A DNA stretch of 19,178 nucleotides from assembly GCA_018384835.1 (NCBI GenBank), contig JAHAYB010000206.1, forward strand, positions 1 through 19,178, read 5' to 3'. Below the pieces are notes generated by a model. The model was not told the origin of the DNA. It did no database searches and was given only the letters and a program-made list of their open reading frames with translations. How positions within the stretch are numbered: position 1 is the first letter of the stretch; each line of letters starts with the position of its first letter. Origin of the DNA: Comamonas sp. GTDB lineage: Bacteria > Pseudomonadota > Gammaproteobacteria > Burkholderiales > Burkholderiaceae_C. Below, piece by piece: positions 9,026 to 17,524 of this stretch. A program made the translations under genes and the position numbers.

Positions 9026-10338
9026 ATGGCTGTAACTGTAGAAACTCTGGAAAAACTAGAGCGCAAAATCACCCTGAGCATCCCCATGGATGCCGTGCAG
9101 GCAGAGGTATCTGCCCGCCTAAAAAAACTTGCCCGCACCGTCAAAATGGACGGCTTTCGCCCCGGCAAAGTGCCCGCCAGCGTCGTTGCCCAACGCTATG
9201 GCTACTCGGTGCAGTTTGAGGTGCTCAACGACAAAGTAGGCCAGGCCTTTGACAGCGCTGTACAAGAAGCGGGCTTGCGCGTTGCCGGTCAGCCCAGCAT
9301 CAGCGAAAAAGAAGGCGCTAGCGAAGAAGGCCAAGCACAATTTGAAGCCGTGTTTGAAGTTTTCCCCGAAGTCAAAATTGGTGATTTGAGCACCGCCGAA
9401 GTCGAAAAACTCAACGCCCAAGTCAACGACGAGGCGCTAGAGAAAACCCTAGACATTCTGCGCAAGCAACGCCGCACCTTCGAGCCGCGTGAAGCAGACC
9501 AAGCCGCCCAAGATGGCGACCGTGTGACCGTTGATTTTGAAGGCAAAATTGATGGCGAACCCTTCGCCGGCGGCAAGGCTGATGACTTCCAATTCCTGGT
9601 GGGCGAAGGCCAAATGCTCTCCGAGTTTGAAGATGCCGTGCGCGGCATGAAAGTGGGCGAATCAAAACCTTCCCCCTGGCCTTCCCCGAGGACTACCACG
9701 GCAAAGAAGTGGCCGGCAAAACAGCGGATTTTTTAGTCACCCTGCACAAAATCGAAGCGCCCCACCTGCCCGAAGTTGACGAAGCATTTGTCACCTCCTT
9801 GGGCATTGCCGAAGGCACTGTAGAAGCCCTACGCGCAGACATCGGCAAAAACCTAGAGCGCGAAGTCAAATTCCGCCTGCAAGCACGCAACAAGCAAGCC
9901 GTGATGGATGCCCTGGTCTCCGTGGCCGAGCTGGACTTGCCCAACGCCATCGTGAAGGCTGAGGTGCAGCGCCTGATGGAAGGCGCACGCTCTGACTTAC
10001 AACAGCGTGGCATTAAAGACGCGGCCAAGGCTGAAATTCCTGAAGAAATTTTCCTGCCCCAGGCCGAACGCCGTGTGCGCCTGGGTCTGGTGGTAGCCGA
10101 ACTGGTCAAAGCCAATAAGCTTGAAGCCACGCCCGAGCAGCTCAAAGCCCACGTCGATGAGCTGGCCGCCTCCTACGAAAAACCCGAAGAAGTCGTGCGC
10201 TGGTACTTCGGCAATCGCGACCGCTTGGCCGAGGTGGAAGCCGTTGTAGTGGAAAACAACGTGACAGAGTTTGTACTGGCAAAAGCCAAGGTCACAGACA
10301 AAGAAGTCTCGTTTGAAGAGCTGATGGGTCAGGCGTAA
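9026..10338 (+). pseudogene. tig: Trigger factor, interrupted by a one-base frameshift
   Basis: Trigger factor is the ribosome-bound chaperone and prolyl isomerase that meets nascent chains. ATG at 9026 follows AGGA by 6 bases. The ribosome-binding signature GFRPGKVP is at residues 43-50, and the FKBP-like isomerase domain begins near residue 160 (GDRVTVDFEGKIDGEPFAGG). After GMKVGESK (Lys214) the frame shifts at TCAAAACC (9662-9669) and would end at 9736 as a 236-residue truncated protein. The correct continuation ([23 protein letters not shown]) is in the frame one base back and runs intact to TAA at 10338. That covers the end of the isomerase domain and the C-terminal chaperone arms. Restoring one base in or next to the A-run gives 437 residues, the normal length. 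The intact downstream half points to a sequencing or assembly error, or a very recent mutation. Confidence 0.88.
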
Positions 10339-10405
10339 ACAGGCCGCAAAGCAAGCACCCAAAGACCAAGCACTTACAGGGGCTTGCACCTGTTATATTT
10401 TTGAG

Positions 10406-10433
10406 GGGGCTTGTGCTTTCAGGCACAGGCCCC
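10406..10433 (+). terminator. Strong stem-loop between tig and clpP
   Basis: GGGGCTTGTGC (10406-10416) pairs with GCACAGGCCCC (10423-10433) through 11 pairs, one of them a wobble, around the loop TTTCAG. ATTTCATT follows, so the T-tract is poor. It lies 67 bases after the tig stop and 38 bases before clpP. It may reduce read-through from tig, or be a 5' leader structure of clpP if a promoter lies just upstream, where TATATT occurs at 10394-10399. Confidence 0.5.
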
Positions 10434-10471
10434 ATTTCATTGCATTAGACGGCAAAGAATTTGGAGAAGCT

Positions 10472-11080
10472 ATGAGCGCATTAGATACACAAGGTTTGGG
10501 CATGATTCCCATGGTGATTGAGCAATCGGGACGTGGCGAGCGCTCTTACGATATTTATTCGCGCCTGCTCAAAGAGCGGGTTATTTTTTTGGTTGGTCCG
10601 GTCAATGACCACGCCGCCAATTTGGTCGTGGCGCAGCTGCTGTTTTTAGAAAGCGAAAATCCTGAAAAAGATATTTCCTTCTACATCAACAGCCCCGGCG
10701 GCTCAGTGAGCGCAGGTATGGCTATTTTTGACACCATGAATTTCATCAAGCCCCAGGTTTCGACCCTGTGCTGCGGCTTGGCAGCGAGCATGGGCGCGTT
10801 CTTGCTAGCCGCTGGTGCCAAAGGCAAGCGTTTTTCACTGCCCAACTCCAAAATCATGATTCACCAGCCCCTAGGCGGCGCACAAGGGCAAGCCACAGAA
10901 ATTGAGATTCACGCCCGCGAAATCCTCAAAACCCGCGAGCGCCTTAATCAAATTTTGGCCGAGCGCACCGGCCAGCCCCTAGAGAAGGTAGAGCGCGATA
11001 CCGAGCGGGATTACTTCCTCTCTGCCCTAGAGGCCAAAGACTACGGCCTGGTCGATGAGGTGATTGAAAAGCGTCCCTAA
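10472..11080 (+). CDS. clpP: ATP-dependent Clp protease proteolytic subunit
   Basis: ClpP is the serine peptidase that assembles as a double heptameric ring and degrades proteins fed by ClpX or ClpA. The product has 202 residues, close to the E. coli precursor length. The catalytic triad is visible as Ser106 ([10 protein letters not shown]), His131 ([12 protein letters not shown]) and Asp180 (ERDYFLS), with the same spacing as in E. coli. [15 protein letters not shown] (71-85) is the substrate-binding strand region. An N-terminal propeptide of roughly a dozen residues is likely removed by self-processing. The start ATG has a good ribosome binding site, GGAG at 10463-10466, five bases upstream. 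clpX follows after 200 bases on the same strand, the usual order tig-clpP-clpX. Confidence 0.97.
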   Translation: MSALDTQGLGMIPMVIEQSGRGERSYDIYSRLLKERVIFLVGPVNDHAANLVVAQLLFLESENPEKDISFYINSPGGSVSAGMAIFDTMNFIKPQVSTLCCGLAASMGAFLLAAGAKGKRFSLPNSKIMIHQPLGGAQGQATEIEIHAREILKTRERLNQILAERTGQPLEKVERDTERDYFLSALEAKDYGLVDEVIEKRP

Positions 11081-11280
11081 CAGCAGCGCACACCCCCTCT
11101 TGCAAGGCTTGTTCCTTCACGCACCCTTCTTTCCCTCTCCCCAGCCCTTAACTGGGCGCACCCCCGCGCAGCCCCTTCAAGCACCCGCCCCCAAGCATCG
11201 CCCATAGCCCTGTTGTGGTGCAGGTGTTGGCTGCGCTCGTTATCATTTCGGTTTTTTTGATTTGACAAGGCACGGTTTTC

Positions 11281-12672
11281 ATGGCCCACAAAAAAGGCGC
11301 GACTGGCGAAAAAAATTTGTATTGCTCTTTTTGCGGTAAAAGTCAAGACGAGGTAAAAAAACTCATCGCAGGCTCTAACACCGTATTTATCTGCGACGAA
11401 TGCGTGACCCTGTGTACGGACATGATTCGTGACGACCCCGCTGATGCCCACGGCAACGGGCAAGATGCCTTGGCCAAACTGCCCACCCCGGCTGAAATCA
11501 AAGCCAATCTGGACAACTATGTCATTGACCAAGACCAGGCCAAGCGTACCTTGGCGGTGGCCGTGTACAACCACTACAAGCGCTTGAATCACAAAGAATT
11601 TGGCGACAACAGCCAAGTGGAGCTGGCCAAAAGCAACATCTTGCTCATTGGCCCGACCGGCTCGGGCAAAACCTTGCTAGCGCAAACCTTGGCGCGTCAA
11701 CTGGATGTGCCCTTTGTCATGGCCGATGCCACCACCCTGACCGAGGCCGGCTACGTTGGCGAGGATGTGGAAAACATCATCAGCAAGCTGCTGCAAAGCT
11801 GCGACTACGACATCGAAAAAGCCCAGCGCGGCATTATCTATATTGACGAAATTGACAAAATTTCGCGCAAATCAGACAACCCCAGTATTACCCGCGATGT
11901 CTCGGGCGAGGGCGTGCAGCAGGCGCTGCTCAAGCTCATTGAAGGCACCTTGGCCAGCATCCCCCCCCAGGGCGGGCGCAAACACCCTAATCAAGACTTT
12001 TTGCAGGTCGATACCACTAACATTTTGTTTATTTGTGGCGGCGCGTTCCAAGGGCTGGAGAAGGTTATTGAGGGGCGCACCGAAGCCTCTGGTATCGGCT
12101 TTGGTGCAACGGTGCGCAGCAAGTCTAGCCGCTCAGTTTCCCAGCTTTTCCAGGACATTGAGCCAGAGGATTTGATTAAATTTGGCATCATCCCTGAGCT
12201 GATTGGCCGTATGCCCGTCGTCACCGCCCTGGCCGAACTCAATGAAGAGGCGCTAGTGCGCATCCTCACCGAGCCAAAAAACGCCCTCATCAAGCAATAC
12301 AGCCAATTGCTGGCCATGGAGGGCGTGGAGCTAGAAGTGCAGCCCCAAGCGCTTGAGGCGATTGCCAAAAAAGCCATCGAACGCAAAACCGGTGCACGTG
12401 GCTTGCGCTCTATTTTGGAGCAGGCACTGCTGGCGGTGATGTTTGAAATCCCATCCATGGACAACATCCACAAAGTGGTGGTGCAAGAATCGACCATCGT
12501 AGAGGGCACCATGCCCCTGCTACTGCCCCTAGAGCCTGAGGGCAACACCACCAGCGCTAACGACGCACCATCCGATAGCATCGACACCGACCACGCCAGC
12601 GCTGCACACAGCCATGGCGAAAGCGGCGACGATACCAGCGGCTCCTATCACCCAGAGGCCAAACGCGCTTAA
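11281..12672 (+). CDS. clpX: ClpX ATPase subunit with extended C-terminal tail
   Basis: ClpX is the AAA+ unfoldase that recognises tagged substrates and threads them into ClpP. The N-terminal zinc-binding domain has Cys15, Cys18, Cys38 and Cys41 (CSFC and CDEC). The Walker A motif GPTGSGKT has Lys130; pore loop GYVGEDVEN and Walker [10 protein letters not shown] follow, and RKHPNQDF provides the RKH loop. [15 protein letters not shown] marks the small AAA domain with sensor 2. At 463 residues it is about 40 longer than E. coli ClpX (424). The excess is a low-complexity acidic tail, residues about 422-463, with Asp, Ser, Thr and four His residues, ending YHPEAKRA. The ribosome binding site is weak. 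The 200 bases upstream are C/T-rich, with no clear promoter. lon follows after 77 bases. Confidence 0.97.
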   Translation: MAHKKGATGEKNLYCSFCGKSQDEVKKLIAGSNTVFICDECVTLCTDMIRDDPADAHGNGQDALAKLPTPAEIKANLDNYVIDQDQAKRTLAVAVYNHYKRLNHKEFGDNSQVELAKSNILLIGPTGSGKTLLAQTLARQLDVPFVMADATTLTEAGYVGEDVENIISKLLQSCDYDIEKAQRGIIYIDEIDKISRKSDNPSITRDVSGEGVQQALLKLIEGTLASIPPQGGRKHPNQDFLQVDTTNILFICGGAFQGLEKVIEGRTEASGIGFGATVRSKSSRSVSQLFQDIEPEDLIKFGIIPELIGRMPVVTALAELNEEALVRILTEPKNALIKQYSQLLAMEGVELEVQPQALEAIAKKAIERKTGARGLRSILEQALLAVMFEIPSMDNIHKVVVQESTIVEGTMPLLLPLEPEGNTTSANDAPSDSIDTDHASAAHSHGESGDDTSGSYHPEAKRA

Positions 12673-12749
12673 CAACTGCTTGGGCAGTACACCGCACAAC
12701 AGGCCAGGCGCAGGCACACCAGCAGCGCCTAGCCATGTGGAGAATTTGT

Positions 12750-15239
12750 ATGTCACAGACCAAGAAGTCCCCCCCACCACCCCCATCCACCACTTTGGAT
12801 TTACCCCTTTTGCCGCTGCGCGATGTGGTGGTATTTCCGCACATGGTCATCCCCTTGTTTGTCGGACGGGCAAAAAGCATCCAGGCGCTAGAGCTAGCCA
12901 TGGTGGCAGAGCGGCGCATTATGCTGGCAGCACAAAAAACCGCTGCTAAAGAAGACCCCGACACCCAAGACCTGTTTGGCACCGGCTGCGTCGCCAGTAT
13001 TTTGCAAATGCTCAAGCTGCCCGACGGCACTGTCAAAGTATTGGTTGAAGGCCAACAACGCGCCGCATTGCTGGGCGTGGTAGATGCCCAAACCCACTTT
13101 ATGGCCACCTGCCAACTGCTGGAAGAGCCTGCCACATCCGCACAAACGCAAGTACACAGCGAGGTAGAGGCACTGCGCCGCGCCTTGATTCAGCAGTTTG
13201 ACCAGTACGTCAAGCTGAACAAAAAAATCCCTTCCGAGATTTTGAGCAGCATCTCCAGCATTGAAGATGCCGGGCGCTTGGCCGACACCATTACCGCCCA
13301 CCTGCCCTTCAAGCTAGAGCAAAAGCAAGAAGCGCTAGACACCGTAGAGGTGCGCGAGCGCTTAGAGCGCCTACTCAACCAAATCGAGCATGAAATTGAA
13401 ATCCTCAACGTGGATAAGAAAATCCGTGGTCGGGTCAAGCGCCAAATTGAAAAAAACCAGCGCGACTTCTACTTGAATGAGCAAGTCAAGGCCATTCAAA
13501 AAGAGCTGGGCGAAGGCGAAGATGGCGCAGACCTAGAGGAAATAGAGAAAAAAATCAAAACCGCCCGAATGCCCGCCGCCGCGCGTAAAAAAGCCGAGGC
13601 AGAGCTGAAAAAGCTCAAACTCATGTCCCCCATGTCGGCGGAAGCGGCAGTGGTGCGCAACTACATCGACGTACTCACCGGCCTGCCCTGGAGCCGCAAA
13701 ACCAAAATCAAGCAAGACCTGGCTTTAGCGGAAGAGGTGCTCAACGCCGACCACTATGGCCTAGAGCGCGTGAAAGACCGCATCTTGGAATACCTGGCCG
13801 TGCAGCAGCGTGTGGACAAGGTCAAAGCGCCGATTTTGTGCTTAGTCGGGCCGCCTGGGGTGGGGAAAACCTCGCTAGGCCAATCGATTGCCAAAGCAAC
13901 CGGGCGCAAATACGTGCGCATGGCTTTGGGCGGAATGCGCGATGAGGCCGAAATCCGTGGCCACCGCCGCACCTACATCGGCGCAATGCCCGGCAAGGTG
14001 CTGCAAAGCCTGGAAAAAGTCAGCGCACGCAACCCGCTGTTTTTGCTCGATGAAATCGACAAACTAGGCATGGATTTTCGCGGCGACCCGTCCAGCGCCT
14101 TGCTAGAGGTGCTAGACCCGGAGCAAAACCACACCTTCAGCGACCACTATGTGGAGGTGGATTTTGACCTCAGCGACGTGATGTTTGTGGCCACCTCTAA
14201 CTCGATGAACATTCCCTCAGCGCTGCTTGACCGCATGGAGGTCATCCGCCTGTCGGGCTACACCGAAGACGAAAAAGTCAACATCGCCAAGCGCTACTTG
14301 CTACCCAAGCAGCTCATTAACAACGGCGTGCAAGACGGCGAGCTGGAAATCAAAGACGAAGCGCTGCGCGACATCGTGCGCTACTACACCCGCGAGGCAG
14401 GGGTGCGCTCGCTGGAGCGCGAGCTTTCTAAAATCTGCCGCAAAGTAGTCAAAGGGGTGCAGCTTAAAAAGCTCAAGCCCAAGGTCATCGTTAAATCGAG
14501 CAACCTGCACGACTACCTGGGCGTGCGCAAATACACCTATGGCCGCGCTACCGATAGCAACCATATTGGCCAAGTCGTTGGCCTAGCTTGGACCGAGGTG
14601 GGGGGCGACTTACTCACCATTGAAGCCGTCACCATGCCTGGCAAGGGCAATATCTTGCGCACCGGCTCCTTGGGCGATGTGATGAAGGAGTCGGTCGAGG
14701 CCGCCCGCACCGTGGTACGCAGCCGCGCCCAATCCTTGGGCATTGAAGAGGCGCTCTTTGAGAAAAAAGACATCCACGTTCACGTACCCGATGGCGCAAC
14801 CCCCAAAGACGGTCCGAGCGCTGGCGCGGCCATGGCCACGGCCTTTGTTTCCGCACTGACCAACATCCCCGTACGCGCCGATGTCGCCATGACTGGGGAA
14901 ATTACCCTGCGTGGCGAAATTACCGCTATTGGGGGCTTGAAGGAAAAGCTCTTGGCCGCCCTGCGCGGAGGCATTAAAACAGTGCTTATCCCCAAGGAAA
15001 ACGTCAAAGATTTGCAAGACATTCCTGACAACGTCAAGAAAGGCTTGGAAATCACCCCCGTCCAGTGGATTGATGAGGTGCTAAAAATTGCTTTAGAGCG
15101 CCTGCCCTTGCCCATCACCCCCACGGTGGCGGATGAGACCGCCAGCGTTGCCGAAGTAGCGGCTGTAGCAGCTGTAGCAGCTGTAAGCGCCACCACACGC
15201 AAGCCTGCTGCTAAAAAAGCACGTGCCACCAAACATTGA
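12750..15239 (+). CDS. lon: ATP-dependent protease Lon
   Basis: Lon is the cytoplasmic AAA+ serine protease that removes misfolded and selected regulatory proteins. The 829-residue product has an N-terminal substrate-binding domain ([20 protein letters not shown] onward) and a coiled-coil region around 200-290 ([20 protein letters not shown]). The Walker A motif is GPPGVGKTS with Lys373, and Walker B is LFLLDEIDK. The Ser690/Lys733 dyad sits in KDGPSAGAA and [14 protein letters not shown]; each key residue is offset by 11 from E. coli. I chose ATG 12750 (MSQTKK) because GGAG sits eight bases upstream; the ATG at 12735 precedes that site. The C-terminal tail, about 35 residues beyond the usual end, is Ala/Val-rich then basic ([13 protein letters not shown]). 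It is third in the clpP-clpX-lon series and is followed by a strong inverted repeat. Confidence 0.97.
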   Translation: MSQTKKSPPPPPSTTLDLPLLPLRDVVVFPHMVIPLFVGRAKSIQALELAMVAERRIMLAAQKTAAKEDPDTQDLFGTGCVASILQMLKLPDGTVKVLVEGQQRAALLGVVDAQTHFMATCQLLEEPATSAQTQVHSEVEALRRALIQQFDQYVKLNKKIPSEILSSISSIEDAGRLADTITAHLPFKLEQKQEALDTVEVRERLERLLNQIEHEIEILNVDKKIRGRVKRQIEKNQRDFYLNEQVKAIQKELGEGEDGADLEEIEKKIKTARMPAAARKKAEAELKKLKLMSPMSAEAAVVRNYIDVLTGLPWSRKTKIKQDLALAEEVLNADHYGLERVKDRILEYLAVQQRVDKVKAPILCLVGPPGVGKTSLGQSIAKATGRKYVRMALGGMRDEAEIRGHRRTYIGAMPGKVLQSLEKVSARNPLFLLDEIDKLGMDFRGDPSSALLEVLDPEQNHTFSDHYVEVDFDLSDVMFVATSNSMNIPSALLDRMEVIRLSGYTEDEKVNIAKRYLLPKQLINNGVQDGELEIKDEALRDIVRYYTREAGVRSLERELSKICRKVVKGVQLKKLKPKVIVKSSNLHDYLGVRKYTYGRATDSNHIGQVVGLAWTEVGGDLLTIEAVTMPGKGNILRTGSLGDVMKESVEAARTVVRSRAQSLGIEEALFEKKDIHVHVPDGATPKDGPSAGAAMATAFVSALTNIPVRADVAMTGEITLRGEITAIGGLKEKLLAALRGGIKTVLIPKENVKDLQDIPDNVKKGLEITPVQWIDEVLKIALERLPLPITPTVADETASVAEVAAVAAVAAVSATTRKPAAKKARATKH
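15156..15185 (+). repeat. 9-base tandem repeat in the Lon C-terminal tail
   Basis: GTAGCGGCT, GTAGCAGCT and GTAGCAGCT, followed by a partial GTA, encode Val-Ala-Ala repeated three times in frame, then Val-Ser. The second and third units are identical. The array lies past the conserved protease domain. Confidence 0.8.
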
Positions 15240-15247
15240 AGCTTGCA

Positions 15248-15281
15248 AAATTTCAGCCGAAGACAAAAACGGCTGAAATTT
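15248..15281 (+). terminator. Perfect 12-base-pair inverted repeat after lon
   Basis: AAATTTCAGCCG (15248-15259) and CGGCTGAAATTT (15270-15281) are perfect reverse complements around a 10-base A-rich loop, starting 8 bases after the lon stop. The A-rich outer part of the 5' arm pairs with the TTT of the 3' arm, but no T-tract follows. It is the best candidate for the end of the lon transcript. The symmetry could also serve as a protein binding site before the tRNA promoter. Confidence 0.6.
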
Positions 15282-15318
15282 GCGCTACAATCACTTCCAT
15301 GATGCCAAAGATTAGGTA

Positions 15319-15324
15319 TATAAT
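15319..15324 (+). promoter_or_regulatory. Probable -10 box of the tRNA operon
   Basis: A perfect TATAAT lies 19 bases upstream of the first tRNA-Gly, a distance that would give a short leader. The -35 region is weak (TTCCAT at 15295-15300, 18-base spacer). Support is the exact -10 match and its position between the lon inverted repeat and the tRNA genes. Confidence 0.45.
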
Positions 15325-15343
15325 CGAAGGCTTCGGAAAATTA

Positions 15344-15419
15344 GCGGGAATAGCTCAGTTGGTAGAGCGCAACCTTGCCAAGGTTGAGGTCGACGGTTCG
15401 AGACCGTTTTCCCGCTCCA
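15344..15419 (+). tRNA. tRNA-Gly (anticodon GCC)
   Basis: The 76 bases fold into a complete cloverleaf. The acceptor stem GCGGGAA pairs with TTCCCGC, the D arm is GCTC...GAGC, the anticodon stem is CAACC/GGTTG with loop TTGCCAA, and the T arm is GACGG-TTCGAGA-CCGTT. The discriminator base is T, followed by an encoded CCA. It is the first of three clustered tRNA genes. Confidence 0.97.
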
Positions 15420-15460
15420 AGTTTTTTTAAGACTTGGTGCTATCAAGGCGCTAAGTTTTT

Positions 15461-15536
15461 GCGGGAATAGCTCAGTTGGTAGAGCGCAACCTTGCCAAGG
15501 TTGAGGTCGACGGTTCGAGACCGTTTTCCCGCTCCA
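15461..15536 (+). tRNA. tRNA-Gly (anticodon GCC), second identical copy
   Basis: This copy is identical over all 76 bases to the one 41 bases upstream, including the encoded CCA. Arms, anticodon and discriminator are therefore the same. The spacer between the copies (15420-15460) is T-rich at both ends and is not part of the repeat, so the duplicated unit appears to be essentially the tRNA itself. Confidence 0.97.
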
Positions 15537-15557
15537 TCTATAAACCTCCCAAGGTAG

Positions 15558-15631
15558 GGCGCGATAGCAAAGCGGTTATGCAACGGATTGCAAATCCGTC
15601 TAGCCCGGTTCGACTCCGGGTCGCGCCTCCA
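15558..15631 (+). tRNA. tRNA-Cys (anticodon GCA)
   Basis: The 74 bases fold as a cloverleaf. The acceptor stem GGCGCGA pairs with TCGCGCC. The anticodon stem and loop CGGAT-TGCAAAT-CCG (with flanking pairs) presents GCA. The T arm is CCCGG-TTCGACT-CCGGG. The discriminator is T, as expected for tRNA-Cys, followed by encoded CCA. It lies 21 bases after the second tRNA-Gly, presumably on the same transcript. Confidence 0.96.
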
Positions 15632-15656
15632 AAAATTTCACTAAAAACAAGAAGAT

Positions 15657-15690
15657 AAGCCACCTAGTAAGGTGGCTTTTTTATTATTTT
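15657..15690 (+). terminator. Rho-independent terminator of the tRNA operon
   Basis: AAGCCACCT (15657-15665), loop AGTA, and AGGTGGCTT (15670-15678) form a 9-base-pair stem running directly into a T-rich tract (TTTTATTATTTTTT). It lies 25 bases after tRNA-Cys. The convergent lldD gene ends at 15706, so its transcript may also stop here, though the T-tract on that side is poor. Confidence 0.92.
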
Positions 15691-15705
15691 TTCACTTATA
15701 CGGTA

Positions 15706-16884
15706 CTACCGTACTAACCATTCAGCGTAAGAGCGCTCCACCAAAATGCTGCGCTCTACTTGCTCAATATCCGTATGGCCACAAAAGGCCATGCTGGTAT
15801 CCAGCTCATTGCGGATGATTTCCAAAGCACGCTCCACCCCCGGCTGGCCGTAAGCGCCCAGGCCATACACCATGGCGCGGCCAATCATGCAGCCGCGTGC
15901 GCCCAGTGCGCGGGCACGTAGCACGTCCTGGCCGCTGCGGATGCCGCCATCCATCCACACTTCCAGTTTGTCGCCTACGGCATCCACAATGGCGGGCAGG
16001 GCGGCGATGGAGGAGGGCGCACCATCCAACTGGCGGCCACCGTGGTTGCTCACCACAATGGCATCAGCCCCGTGCTGGGCGGCGAGCACGGCATCTTCCA
16101 CTTCCATGATGCCTTTGAGCACCAGCTTACCGCCCCATTGCTCTTTGACCCAAAGTACGTCCTGCCAGGACAGGCGGGGGTCGAATTGCTCCGTCGTCCA
16201 CGCGCCTAGCGAGGCCATGTTGGACACCCCCTCAATATGCCCAACGATGTTGCGAAAGGTGCGCCGCTGTGTGCCCAGCATCCCCAGTGCCCAGCGCGGC
16301 TTGGTCGCAAAGTTGAGCAGATTGCCCAGCGTCAGGCGCGGCGGGGCGGACAGGCCATTTTTAATATCCTTGTTGCGCTGGCCAATGACTTGCAAATCCA
16401 GCGTTAGCACCAAGGCGCTGCAACCGGCATTTTTGGCACGCTGCATCAGGTTCTGCATAGCTTTGCGGTCGCGCATCATGTAGAGCTGAAACCAGAACGT
16501 TAAATCTGGCCCCGTATGCGCGGCAATGTCTTCCAAAGAGCAGATGCTCATGGTGGACAGCGTGAAGGGGATGCCCAGTTTTTCTGCTGCGCGGGCGGCG
16601 TGGATTTCGCCATCAGCGTGCTGCATGCCCGTCAGCCCAACGGGGGCAATCGCCACCGGCATACGCACCGCTTGGCCCAGCAAGGTGGTGGCGGTGCTGC
16701 GCTGCTCGATATTCACGGCCACACGCTGGCGAAACTGGATGCGCTGCAAATCCGCCTCGTTAGCGCGGTAGGTGCTTTCTGTCCAGGAGCCGCTGTCAGC
16801 GTAGTCGTAGAACATGCGCGGCACACGGCGCTGTGCCTGCTGGCGCAGGTCTTCAATACAAGTGATTTTGGAAATATCAGCCAT
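15706..16884 (-). CDS. lldD: FMN-dependent L-lactate dehydrogenase / alpha-hydroxy-acid oxidising enzyme
   Basis: The 392-residue product belongs to the FMN-dependent alpha-hydroxy-acid dehydrogenase family, which oxidises L-lactate or a related 2-hydroxy acid to the keto acid and, in the LldD branch, passes electrons to the membrane quinone pool. Family motifs are present. The active-site base is His281 with Arg284 in SNHGGRQLDG, flavin-contacting Lys257 is in LVLKGIM, and the phosphate-binding loop is MDGGIRSGQDVLRARALGA (311-329). The N-terminal FMN region is AIAPVGLTGM, and WFQLYMMRD is also present. ATG 16884 was chosen over an upstream frame extension to 17025, because AAGGGG lies just before it and MADISKITCIEDLR is the normal family beginning. 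No lactate permease or LldR regulator is adjacent. Substrate may differ from lactate, hence moderate certainty in the symbol. Confidence 0.85.
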   Translation of the reverse strand: MADISKITCIEDLRQQAQRRVPRMFYDYADSGSWTESTYRANEADLQRIQFRQRVAVNIEQRSTATTLLGQAVRMPVAIAPVGLTGMQHADGEIHAARAAEKLGIPFTLSTMSICSLEDIAAHTGPDLTFWFQLYMMRDRKAMQNLMQRAKNAGCSALVLTLDLQVIGQRNKDIKNGLSAPPRLTLGNLLNFATKPRWALGMLGTQRRTFRNIVGHIEGVSNMASLGAWTTEQFDPRLSWQDVLWVKEQWGGKLVLKGIMEVEDAVLAAQHGADAIVVSNHGGRQLDGAPSSIAALPAIVDAVGDKLEVWMDGGIRSGQDVLRARALGARGCMIGRAMVYGLGAYGQPGVERALEIIRNELDTSMAFCGHTDIEQVERSILVERSYAEWLVR

Positions 16885-16948
16885 GACACCCCTTCTCTGT
16901 GCGTGTGCGCTGCGTAAAACAAGGCGCATATGGTAGCGGGGTGAAGGC

Positions 16949-16971
16949 TGGCCTGCGGGTGCGGCAGGCCA
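16949..16971 (-). terminator. Hairpin after the small secreted protein gene
   Basis: TGGCCTGC and GCAGGCCA form a perfect 8-base-pair stem with a 7-base loop, 20 bases past the stop codon of the 110-residue gene on the minus strand and upstream of lldD. There is no T-tract, so termination here is only a possibility. Confidence 0.35.
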
Positions 16972-16991
16972 TGCAGGGTGTGCCGATTTAA

Positions 16992-17324
16992 TTACTGGGT
17001 GAAGGAAAACTCGCCGACCTTGCACACATCAATGTTGTTCTTCACCACATCTTCGCCATCTTCAAATTCGCCTTTGAAATCGAATTTGCAAGCGCCTGTG
17101 CCGTCGTCCATATTGATATTGACGGACTGGCCGGGCTTGAGCATGTCGTCGCCCAGGATGTCTTCTTCCCAGTCATTGGTTTTGGAGCGCGAGGCATAAA
17201 AAGCGACCATGGTGGTTTTGGTCTTGTTGATGATTTTTACGTTGCGGTCAGCGGCTGTCGCGGGGCTGGTGGTAGCCATAACGCCCATAGCAATGGCACT
17301 GAGCAAGAAGATACGTTTGAGCAT
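16992..17324 (-). CDS. Small secreted protein of unknown function
   Basis: The 110-residue product starts with a clear Sec signal peptide, MLKRIFLLSAIAMGVMAT, with likely cleavage after TSPATAA near residue 25. The mature protein is about 85 residues and acidic. Two cysteines, Cys79 and Cys101, could form a disulfide in the periplasm. It contains a segment VKIINKTKTTMVAFYASRSK followed by DWEEDILGDDMLKPGQSVNI. Small periplasmic proteins with this strand pattern (an IINxTxxxxxxFY region then WEEDILGDD) occur in other proteobacteria as far as I recall, but no function is known to me. GAGAG lies 9 bases upstream of the ATG. The gene is divergent from the response regulator (200-base gap) and upstream of lldD on the same strand. 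Confidence 0.8.
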   Translation of the reverse strand: MLKRIFLLSAIAMGVMATTSPATAADRNVKIINKTKTTMVAFYASRSKTNDWEEDILGDDMLKPGQSVNINMDDGTGACKFDFKGEFEDGEDVVKNNIDVCKVGEFSFTQ

Positions 17325-17524
17325 AAATAAAACTCTCTATCTGGTGAATCTGCTGAAAAAGCTGTCCAACGCCCTGCTGCCCTATGCAGCCCTGGCCGGG
17401 CAGTGCCGCGAATGGTACGCAGCCGCGCCGCTTTGCATATCCCTGAAATTGGGTAATTTGCCGGGCAGATGGCCGCACCCAAAACCCCTAATTCCAGTGA
17501 TAGGCAGCAGCACCCGCTTATGCA

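Noticed and set aside
9661..9670. Classical programmed -1 frameshift heptamer in tig
   Set aside because: The site C-AAA-ACC does not fit the X-XXY-YYZ pattern in the reading frame and trigger factor is not known to use frameshifting; only a single-tRNA A-AAA slip is possible.
15236..15658. Short frames of about 60 codons across the tRNA genes
   Set aside because: They translate tRNA sequence and share the same peptide from the two identical tRNA-Gly genes.
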